From JAUXIQ01 sp030620925 [NCBI: Nitrospinota bacterium] (lineage in GTDB: Bacteria > JAUXIQ01), in the NCBI GenBank assembly GCA_030620925.1, contig JAUXIQ010000072.1, forward strand, positions 1-8,216: 8,216 bases of DNA, in the 5' to 3' direction. Positions 1-5,297 of this stretch are shown here, one piece after another. Numbering within the stretch: position 1 is the first letter of the stretch; each line of letters starts with the position of its first letter. The position numbers were made by a program, and so were the translations under genes. The notes under the pieces were generated by a model. The model worked only from the letters and a program-made list of their open reading frames with translations. It did no database searches and was not told the origin of the DNA.

Positions 1-155
1 CGGTCGGGCAATTCCACTGCGGGCGCTTCCCGCGCTGAAGCATCACGGGAAAAGCGTGGGATATATAGAGAAAGAGAAAAAATTACAATAGCAGCCCACA
101 GAGCAGTTTTCTTGACAAGTGTGCTGTTCATCTCCGGCGAGTGCATCTATAAAGG
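1..155. other. Left-edge region, no secure gene
   Basis: No gene can be called securely here. Two plus-strand frames are open from the window edge: frame 2 to a TAG at 89-91 (visible C-terminus ends KSVGYIEKEKKLQ) and frame 1 to a TAA at 157-159. The frame-2 reading is the better candidate for the 3' end of a convergent gene, because the sequence turns AT-rich at its stop, but I recognise no family. An imperfect inverted repeat pairs 24-32 with 46-56, with a two-base bulge. On the minus strand, after the LolA-like gene stop, a bulged hairpin (AGCACAC with GTG-GGC-TGCT, about 94-130) is followed by a T-rich run (complement of 70-86). This could act as a weak terminator for the minus-strand operon. 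Confidence 0.3.
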
Positions 156-965
156 TTAACGGCGGGTTTTAAGGTTGCGTTTGGTGAATACATCATCAGA
201 CAAACCAGCATTAATGACCCTTTCGCTGAACTCCAATATGGTTTTATGCTTGGCCTTGAAATCCTCCACTTCGACTCGTTTGGGACGCCAGATACCTTGA
301 GCGAGCTGTTCAAGATCGTATGCTTTAAGAATTTTGAAGTATTCACCTTTCCTGTTCCAAAACTTGGTCTGAACGGTTACAAAGTTGTCTTTCCTCACCC
401 AGAGCTGCCGCTTATCGTATCCTGTCTCCTTCAGCTTTTTTTCCGTCACCGGTATCGCCTCTACGACGTAGCAATCCTCTCCGTCAACTGTTTCGGAGCC
501 CAGGAGCCTGTATTCGAAATGCTCCAGGTCTTCAGACTGAATATCCTCAAAAGTAAAATCGGAGCCCATGAAGTGGTCCGTCTTATCGCTGGAGGAAATG
601 CGCCTGACCTTGCGCAGTGCTGGCAAATAGAGCCACTGGTCGTCATCGGCATCCGTGTGTTCGATGGTGAGTACGCTGGTGCCCTTGACGTCGCTGGGCG
701 ATATAAAGCGGCTGAAGCGCTTGTCGTTCCGCTCGTCGATTTTCTTGCCCCAGTTGCGAATCTCCCTCACCCGCTTTTTCCCCCTCCTGTTTATGAGGGT
801 CATCATTATGGTGCTGGTCTCGTCTTCGCTGTCATTCTGCACCTCGACCCGTTCCATTATCTGACGGCCGGTAAGCTCTTGCGCATCCAGCCTGTCCATG
901 GATGCACCCATCACCAGAAAAGCCGTAACCATTAATATGGTTAATATGATAAGAGGTATTTTCAT
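156..965 (-). CDS. Outer membrane lipoprotein-sorting protein, LolA-like
   Basis: Predicted periplasmic protein of 269 residues in the LolA/LolB-fold superfamily (COG2834 type, as found beside MMPL exporters). Such proteins are thought to bind a lipid or lipoprotein acyl chain and carry it across the periplasm, but the substrate here is unknown. Residues 1-20 form a basic, then strongly hydrophobic, export signal (MKIPLIILTILMVTAFLVMG). The family hallmark lies at about 109-141: DQWLYLPALRKVRRISSS followed by a DHFMGSDFTFEDI segment. A second conserved stretch near 160-200 (DGEDCYVVEAIP, then RQLWVRKDNFV) fits the beta-rich barrel. The frame is open upstream to 1043, but the ATG at 965 is preferred because it has a strong ribosome site and starts the signal peptide. 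It is the last gene of the operon, 97 bases after the exporter. Being a true LolA is unlikely, as classical LolA lacks these motifs. Confidence 0.87.
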   Translation of the reverse strand: MKIPLIILTILMVTAFLVMGASMDRLDAQELTGRQIMERVEVQNDSEDETSTIMMTLINRRGKKRVREIRNWGKKIDERNDKRFSRFISPSDVKGTSVLTIEHTDADDDQWLYLPALRKVRRISSSDKTDHFMGSDFTFEDIQSEDLEHFEYRLLGSETVDGEDCYVVEAIPVTEKKLKETGYDKRQLWVRKDNFVTVQTKFWNRKGEYFKILKAYDLEQLAQGIWRPKRVEVEDFKAKHKTILEFSERVINAGLSDDVFTKRNLKTRR

Positions 966-970
966 ATCAT

Positions 971-978
971 CCACCTCC
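971..978 (-). promoter_or_regulatory. Ribosome binding site of the LolA-like gene
   Basis: On the minus strand GGAGGTGG lies five bases before the ATG at 965, with the GGAGG core eight bases away. It decides in favour of this start over the longer in-frame reading to 1043, whose extra 26 residues are charged and would bury the signal peptide. Confidence 0.75.
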
Positions 979-1062
979 GTTTCTGCCCTCTCCCGGCATT
1001 CATCATGCCCTGGATAATTCACAAGATTTCCGGCCCGGAGCACCGGCGCCTCTGTTTATCAG

Positions 1063-3393
1063 TTAATCCTGCGGGGTGAAAGCATAAGCGAATTTAGGTT
1101 TGGTTGCGATGAGCAGTGCGGCGAGAACCGTTAACGCCCCGATAAAACTAACCATCATGCTCAAAGAGACCAGCCCTCCAAGGGTGGCGTTGGGTGGAAA
1201 CGGGGATAACGCCAGCACCAGAAAACCCCCGGCAACGATAACCGCATTGTAGAAGATGGCCTTGCCTGCTGTGACAATGGTCAGGATATTCGTTTCTCTC
1301 TCGTCATTCAACCTTGCCATATTCCTCCTGTATTTGGATATATAGTGGATCGAATAGTCTATGCCTATTCCTATGCTGACGCTGGAGTTTATGGCTGTCA
1401 CAGGGTTTAACGGTTTATTGGAGAGCCCCATCAGGCCGAAGTTCACGAGCGTTGCTATACCGATAGGTATGATACTTAAAAACCCGGCTATCCATGACCT
1501 GAACATACCCGCAGTTATGAAGAATACGGCTATGATGGCCAGAATCAGGCTCATAACCTGACTGCGCACTATTATTCCGGCTATGGTATAGGTGATGTTA
1601 GCCCTGCCCGCAAAGCCTATACTTATGTCTTCCTCCTTGAAATGCTCTTTCAGATACTTGTCCATTGCCTTTACCACATTGCCCGTGTCTTTTGCGTGAT
1701 CCGATTTCATGAAGATGCGGGTGTTGGCCCTCTGGTAGTCGTAATCGACCACGTCGTCAAAGTCGTCCGGGTCGCCGGACATGGAATAGAGGAGCAGATA
1801 CTGGGCCACCAGTTCCCTGCTGTCGGGGACTACTTCCATCTCCTTCCTGTCCTCGTTCATCACCCTGTTCATCCGCTTGAGGTATTCGGAGATTGTAATT
1901 GAATCCCCGACCAGGGGAAGCGACTCCGCATAATCCGCCATCTTGTCTATCTTTTTCAGGAGAACGGGGTCTTTCATCCGATCGTAATCCTTACCCGCGA
2001 AAACCACGTTGAGGACGGTAGTGCCCGCGAACTTCTCATTGAGCAACTTCTCCGATCTAACCACGTCGGTATCCTGCTTGAAATAGGATACCAGGCTCGA
2101 GTCAGTCGATACACGCATGATTCCTACCGTAGAAATTACCACTACGACGACGGCCACGGCGAGGACGATACTCCGGTGGTTATAAACTGCCTTTCCACAG
2201 ACCGCCAGTATGCGGGAGGAAAGAGTGGCGCTGCTCAGATCGCTTATTCTCTCCTTTCGCCTGATGTAAAGAGAGCTGACTTTGGGCTTCATGAGCATCA
2301 ACCCGGCGGGTATCACCGTCAGCGAAAACAGCATGGCGACCATGACACCAAAGGCGGTAAAGAGGCCGAAATAGACGAAAGGCGGCATAGAGGAGATGGT
2401 GAAGGCCAGGAAACCGGCGGCGGTGGTTACGGAGGTCATGGTCACCGGAGGCCACATCTCAAGCATGGTGTCCATCACGATAGCCCTGCGCTCCTTATCC
2501 GGGTACTGCAGGACCTCATCATAATATTTGCTTATGATGTGTATACCGTCCGCCACCCCGATGGCCATCAGAATAATGGGCATCATGATAGAGGTTATGT
2601 AAAAAGGCACTTGAAAAATGCCCATGAGCCCCACGGCCCAGAAAACGCTGGGAACAACCACCAATAGAGGGAGCAGAATGCCGCGAAAGCTTCTGAAGGT
2701 CAGAAAAAGAATTATTATAATGACTATCATGGCCACCAGAAAGTTCTTGGCGTCCTCTTTGGATTGTATCCCTATGAGGCCCTCCAGGATGGGGCGGCCG
2801 GCAAAGAATATCTCGTTATCGCCCAGGTTTTCCTCGGCCACCATGGCCTTGACCTTATTATAAATCTCCGACTCATCCACGTCGTCTTCGAGCCTGGCGA
2901 AGATTAACGTCGCCTTCTCATCCTCGGAGACTATGGTGCCCCTGTACATGTTGTTGCCGCGAACGGCTTGGCGCAGGGCGTTTATCTCTTCCTGCGTTTT
3001 GGGCACCTCCTCCATAAAGGGTCTTACATCCATCCCTTCTTTGGTGCCCACGATGTTGTCCAGGTTGGCCAGGCTGTCCACATCCTCGGAGTTGATTCCC
3101 TTCATGCCCTTCAGCTTCTCGGTGAGCCGCTTAAGAAGGGCCAGGCTTTCGGTGTTATAGATTCCATCCGGCCCCCTGTTGACCACAGAAAGCATCATGT
3201 CGCTTTTAACTCCGAAGATATCTTCCACCAAGTTGTCAAAAACTATGGCGGGATGATTCTGGGGTAGGAAAGCCTCGATATCGGTCTCCATACGGGTTCC
3301 TTTCATGTTCATAAAGAACAAAACCGTAAGGACCACAGCGATGATGATGGTAATTCGTGGATGGTCAATAACGAAAGTAAGAAACCGTTTCAT
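1063..3393 (-). CDS. MMPL/RND-superfamily hydrophobe exporter
   Basis: Inner-membrane, proton-driven transporter of 776 residues, of the COG1033 type related to MmpL and HpnN proteins that export lipids or other hydrophobic compounds. The internal duplication is visible. TM1 is at about 12-29, followed by a periplasmic loop to about 216, then TM2-6 (about 218-368). TM7 is at about 408-426, followed by a second loop to about 610, then TM8-12 (about 611-764). The likely proton-relay aspartates sit at equivalent places in TM4 (GVADGIHIISKY, D282) and TM10 (GIGIDYSIHYISKY, D679 and Y680). The length is normal for a single-chain family member. A purine-rich site (AAAGGGGGGAG) precedes the ATG. The start lies 14 bases after the regulator stop, so they share a transcript. 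The LolA-like partner downstream suggests handover of cargo in the periplasm. The substrate cannot be read from sequence. Confidence 0.92.
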   Translation of the reverse strand: MKRFLTFVIDHPRITIIIAVVLTVLFFMNMKGTRMETDIEAFLPQNHPAIVFDNLVEDIFGVKSDMMLSVVNRGPDGIYNTESLALLKRLTEKLKGMKGINSEDVDSLANLDNIVGTKEGMDVRPFMEEVPKTQEEINALRQAVRGNNMYRGTIVSEDEKATLIFARLEDDVDESEIYNKVKAMVAEENLGDNEIFFAGRPILEGLIGIQSKEDAKNFLVAMIVIIIILFLTFRSFRGILLPLLVVVPSVFWAVGLMGIFQVPFYITSIMMPIILMAIGVADGIHIISKYYDEVLQYPDKERRAIVMDTMLEMWPPVTMTSVTTAAGFLAFTISSMPPFVYFGLFTAFGVMVAMLFSLTVIPAGLMLMKPKVSSLYIRRKERISDLSSATLSSRILAVCGKAVYNHRSIVLAVAVVVVVISTVGIMRVSTDSSLVSYFKQDTDVVRSEKLLNEKFAGTTVLNVVFAGKDYDRMKDPVLLKKIDKMADYAESLPLVGDSITISEYLKRMNRVMNEDRKEMEVVPDSRELVAQYLLLYSMSGDPDDFDDVVDYDYQRANTRIFMKSDHAKDTGNVVKAMDKYLKEHFKEEDISIGFAGRANITYTIAGIIVRSQVMSLILAIIAVFFITAGMFRSWIAGFLSIIPIGIATLVNFGLMGLSNKPLNPVTAINSSVSIGIGIDYSIHYISKYRRNMARLNDERETNILTIVTAGKAIFYNAVIVAGGFLVLALSPFPPNATLGGLVSLSMMVSFIGALTVLAALLIATKPKFAYAFTPQD

Positions 3394-3407
3394 CCTGCTC
3401 CCCCCTT

Positions 3408-4067
3408 TTATTCACGTTCGATCTGATACTTTTTCTCTCTATTCATAAAGCCTTCCATCATAAGCATTAACATCATCTGCGTGTCTTCCACCCTGCTCAC
3501 CACGGAATAGCCGGTGACCCTCTGGAAAACCACTGAGTAAGCCATCTCCAGCAAGTAGTAGGCCGCCTTTTCGCTGTTCACCCTCACGAACACCTGTGAA
3601 TCTATCAACTCATCAATGGAATCCGAGAGAATTTTGATATAGCCGGTATACCTTTCCGCCAAATTCCCTTTGGGCTCATCGATGGGATCGATTATCCAAT
3701 CGTGCTTGCCGGCAAGATATATGCGAAAAAAATCGGGGTTCTCCTCGAAGACTCGAATATGTTCGGTGATTATCCCCTCCAGACGACGCTGAGGCTCCTC
3801 GACCCCCCGGATGGCTTCCTGGATGCTCTCCATCAGGGAATCCATGAAAAAATTGAGGACCTTAATGTATAGATCGTATTTGTTGTCAAAATACTGGTAG
3901 ATGGTCCCCACGGAGACGCTGGTCTCCCTGGCCATCTCCTCCACCGTTGCCCCGTGGTAGCCGGATTGACCGAAAACCCCGGCGGCGCCCCTTAGAATCT
4001 TGTCCACCATGAACTGCTGGAGAAGCTCTTTCTTCTCCTCCACAGCTCGCAGCGCTTTCTTTCCCAT
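3408..4067 (-). CDS. TetR/AcrR-family transcriptional regulator
   Basis: Cytoplasmic DNA-binding protein of 219 residues, a normal length for the family. The N-terminal helix-turn-helix runs from about 22 to 68, with the signature TVEEMARETSVSVGTIYQYF at 41-60 and the usual F-x-N-K-x-D-L-Y continuation. The remaining helical domain (about 75-215) should bind a ligand and dimerise; it contains the FEENPDFFRIYL stretch (107-118) common in regulators of this group. The start may be the ATG at 4067 or the adjacent GTG at 4070. AGGAA on the minus strand lies about 8 and 5 bases upstream respectively, so ATG is chosen. It is the first gene of the operon with the exporter and LolA-like genes, so it most likely represses its own operon until an exported compound or related signal binds. 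No clear operator palindrome was found. Confidence 0.9.
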   Translation of the reverse strand: MGKKALRAVEEKKELLQQFMVDKILRGAAGVFGQSGYHGATVEEMARETSVSVGTIYQYFDNKYDLYIKVLNFFMDSLMESIQEAIRGVEEPQRRLEGIITEHIRVFEENPDFFRIYLAGKHDWIIDPIDEPKGNLAERYTGYIKILSDSIDELIDSQVFVRVNSEKAAYYLLEMAYSVVFQRVTGYSVVSRVEDTQMMLMLMMEGFMNREKKYQIERE

Positions 4068-4137
4068 CACTTATTTCCTTGTGTAATCGAATATTCCGTT
4101 GCCGGTTTTGAATATATATTTAATTTATTGAATAATA

Positions 4138-4143
4138 ATTATA
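4138..4143 (-). promoter_or_regulatory. Possible -10 box of the tetR-exporter operon
   Basis: On the minus strand this reads TATAAT, about 70 bases before the regulator start. The hexamer at the expected -35 position is poor (AACGAA), while a TTGAAA sits too far away (21-base spacer). In sequence this AT-rich, a TATAAT is easily found by chance. Confidence 0.3.
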
Positions 4144-4458
4144 GTATCATATTTATTAAATTCGTTTCAATACTTTCTCAAATCAGAAGATCAGCAGCGT
4201 AAATTATAACCTCGCATCCGATTTTCAAATTTTATTTCGTGCAAATCCGAATAAAACATGATAAACTTTACCCATATTATCGCCAATAAGAATACAGAGC
4301 TCAGACTTTCTCATTCGCAATAAAAAAAGATCAGGCAGAATTTCTGGAATCTTCCATAAAATATTGAAATGTAAGGATATTCACATCAAAATAAAGAAAA
4401 TAAATACAAAAGACACGAAGTTTGCCTAATTTAAGCATGGATAGGTTTGTTACTTTGA

Positions 4459-4468
4459 CACAATTGTG
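4459..4468. promoter_or_regulatory. Short perfect palindrome CACAATTGTG
   Basis: A ten-base perfect palindrome overlapping a consensus-like TTGACA (4455-4460), upstream of the Rrf2-family gene. A further eight-base palindrome, TGTTAACA, lies at 4477-4484. Both are short enough to be chance in AT-rich DNA. Their place just upstream of the promoter would suit an additional regulator such as a CRP-like or Rex-like protein, but neither consensus is fully met. Confidence 0.25.
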
Positions 4469-4492
4469 ATAAAATTTGTTAACACTAAAATT

Positions 4493-4498
4493 TATAAT
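4493..4498 (+). promoter_or_regulatory. Probable -10 box of the Rrf2-family gene
   Basis: Exact TATAAT, about 85 bases before the start codon. The hexamer 17 bases upstream (TAAAAT, 4470-4475) is a poor -35. A perfect TTGACA at 4455-4460 is too far away to pair with it. The box runs directly into the 27-base palindrome, so a protein bound there would block polymerase. Confidence 0.5.
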
Positions 4499-4523
4499 TA
4501 ATTTAGGTATTACCTAAATTAAT
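4497..4523. promoter_or_regulatory. 27-base perfect palindrome, likely Rrf2 operator
   Basis: Two 13-base arms (ATTAATTTAGGTA and TACCTAAATTAAT) match perfectly around a single central T. The palindrome begins inside the TATAAT box and covers the expected transcription start. It lies about 60 bases upstream of the Rrf2-family gene. Long palindromes with a one-base centre are the known architecture of sites for some Rrf2 proteins, such as NsrR (11-1-11). The sequence itself does not match the NsrR or IscR consensus as I know them. Autoregulation by the downstream gene product is the inferred role. Confidence 0.7.
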
Positions 4524-4583
4524 ACTTAACGGCTGAAGAGCAGGACATAGGGCCTCTACGAATAATTAAAGGAGAGTAGTGAG

Positions 4584-5009
4584 ATGATGCTTACCAGAGC
4601 CGGAGATTACGCACTAAGAAGTATGGTCTACCTTGCCAAACAGACGGATGGAAAAATAACTATCCTTGGCGAAATAGCAGAGAAGCAGGGCATTCCCAAA
4701 AACTTTCTGGCCAAAATCCTACAGGTGCTCACCAAGGCGGGTCTGGTTAAATCGCATCAGGGTGTGAACGGGGGCTACTCAATAGGAATTCCAATGGATT
4801 CCATCGACCTTAAAAAGATTATCGAAACGGTTGAAGGGCCGATATTCCTTAACCGTTGTCTCATCCGAGTAGGCGAATGCGATAGGGACAACTCCTGCCC
4901 GATGCACGATGTCTGGGTCGAAGCACAGGGTAAGCTCATGGAAGTTCTCACCAATACGACCCTGGGAGATGTTATTCGAAAAAACCCGGAGTTAAGTTAC
5001 CTGAGCTAA
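4584..5009 (+). CDS. Rrf2-family regulator, IscR-like Fe-S sensor
   Basis: Cytoplasmic winged-helix transcription factor of 141 residues, typical Rrf2 length. It opens with the family signature LTRAGDYALRSMVYLA (3-18). The recognition region is at about 25-58 (IPKNFLAKILQVLTKAGLVKS), and the wing is GVNGGYSIG. Three cysteines at 92, 99 and 105 plus His108 match the spacing of the cluster ligands in IscR (C92, C98, C104, H107) with one extra residue, so an Fe-S cluster is very likely. The signal could be iron-sulfur status, nitric oxide, oxygen or redox state; sequence cannot say which. GGAGAG ends seven bases before the first of two adjacent ATG codons. The gene is probably autoregulated through the palindrome at 4497-4523. 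It may also control the downstream thiolase operon, though a 288-base gap with its own promoter separates them. Confidence 0.92.
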   Translation: MMLTRAGDYALRSMVYLAKQTDGKITILGEIAEKQGIPKNFLAKILQVLTKAGLVKSHQGVNGGYSIGIPMDSIDLKKIIETVEGPIFLNRCLIRVGECDRDNSCPMHDVWVEAQGKLMEVLTNTTLGDVIRKNPELSYLS

Positions 5010-5019
5010 ACGATATGCA

Positions 5020-5043
5020 CCCTTGTTCCCACTTTAACAAGGG
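5020..5043 (+). terminator. Hairpin after the Rrf2-family gene
   Basis: CCCTTGTT (5020-5027) pairs perfectly with AACAAGGG (5036-5043) around an eight-base loop, ten bases after the stop codon. No uninterrupted T-run follows; the nearest is TTTT about 14 bases downstream. Its placement suggests transcript end or 3' protection, but it is not a textbook intrinsic terminator. Confidence 0.4.
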
Positions 5044-5111
5044 CACAGCTTACAACCCTTTTATGACAATCTCCGGCGTGCCCCATCAAAACGCTCTACC
5101 TACGAAGAACC

Positions 5112-5127
5112 ATTGCACGCGAAGTTT
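5112..5127 (+). repeat. Near-identical 16-mer, first copy
   Basis: ATTGCACGCGAAGTTT here matches ATTGCACGAGGAGTTT at 5279-5294 in 14 of 16 positions. The second copy carries the ribosome site of the HMG-CoA-synthase-like gene. This may be chance or the remnant of a small duplication. Confidence 0.3.
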
Positions 5128-5208
5128 ACCCATATCCCGCAGTGCCGACAGTGCGCCATTCTGCATCCTGCAATAACCTCACTCTCGCAAGTACAAACAC
5201 GAAAACCA

Positions 5209-5237
5209 TTGACAAAGTCCCGCTGAGTTTTTAAAGT
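5209..5237 (+). promoter_or_regulatory. Promoter of the thiolase operon
   Basis: A perfect -35 box TTGACA (5209-5214) is followed by a 17-base spacer and a -10-like TAAAGT (5232-5237), four of six matches to TATAAT. Transcription would begin near 5244, about 55 bases before the ATG at 5298. This is the best sigma-70-type promoter in the window and suggests that the operon is transcribed independently of the Rrf2 gene. Confidence 0.55.
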
Positions 5238-5243
5238 GTTCGA

Positions 5244-5259
5244 CTGTAGGCCATTACAG
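5244..5259. promoter_or_regulatory. Small inverted repeat at the expected transcription start
   Basis: CTGTA (5244-5248) and TACAG (5255-5259) form an inverted repeat around six bases, right where transcription from the upstream promoter should begin. It could be an operator half-site pair or a short 5' hairpin. Five-base arms are weak evidence. Confidence 0.25.
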
Positions 5260-5285
5260 CGATTTTTCACCCGTGAATATTGCAC

Positions 5286-5291
5286 GAGGAG
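5286..5291 (+). promoter_or_regulatory. Ribosome binding site fixing the 5298 start
   Basis: GAGGAG ends six bases before the ATG at 5298. The reading frame could also start at a TTG at 5280, but that would place this site inside the gene and leave no ribosome site upstream. The conserved domain also begins right after the ATG (MAGIVSYGAYIPKNR). Confidence 0.75.
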
Positions 5292-5297
5292 TTTCCG

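Larger units (their letters stand above)
4068..4583. other. AT-rich divergent intergenic region
   Basis: About 515 bases separate the divergent TetR-type and Rrf2-type genes, with no convincing gene on either strand. The stretch is strikingly AT-rich compared with flanking genes. Toward the left it should hold the minus-strand promoter of the exporter operon: a TATAAT on the minus strand at 4138-4143 is the best -10 box, with no good -35 at 17 bases. Toward the right, from 4455, there is a cluster of regulatory-looking sequence: a TTGACA, the short palindromes CACAATTGTG (4459-4468) and TGTTAACA (4477-4484), a TATAAT, and a 27-base palindrome. The middle part, about 4200-4420, shows nothing I can name. 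A small RNA or short unannotated gene there cannot be ruled out. Confidence 0.6.
5010..5297. other. Intergenic leader before the thiolase operon
   Basis: A 288-base stretch with no supported gene. An antisense open frame (5100-5465) crosses it but runs into the start of the downstream gene and resembles no protein. The stretch contains a hairpin just after the Rrf2 gene, a 14-of-16 near repeat, a good promoter, and a small inverted repeat at the expected transcription start. These are listed separately. Confidence 0.55.

Noticed and set aside
1-91. Frame-2 open reading as the 3' end of a real gene
   Set aside because: Only about 29 codons are visible, no family is recognised, and another frame is open across the same bases. 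It is described in the left-edge entry rather than called as a CDS.
112-153. TTGACA with a downstream TATAAA as a plus-strand promoter
   Set aside because: The spacer is about 30 bases, no suitable -10 lies at 16-18 bases, and the genes to the right are on the opposite strand.
246-935. 229-residue plus-strand open frame
   Set aside because: It lies entirely antisense to the LolA-like gene, which has family motifs, a signal peptide and a ribosome site. The antisense product has no recognisable domain.
995-1009. GGCAT/ATGCC hairpin between the exporter and LolA-like genes as a terminator
   Set aside because: The stem is only five base pairs with no T-run, and both genes appear to belong to one operon.
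5280-5297. TTG start extending the HMG-CoA-synthase-like protein by six residues
   Set aside because: The extension contains the GAGGAG ribosome site of the ATG at 5298 and adds residues outside the conserved domain.
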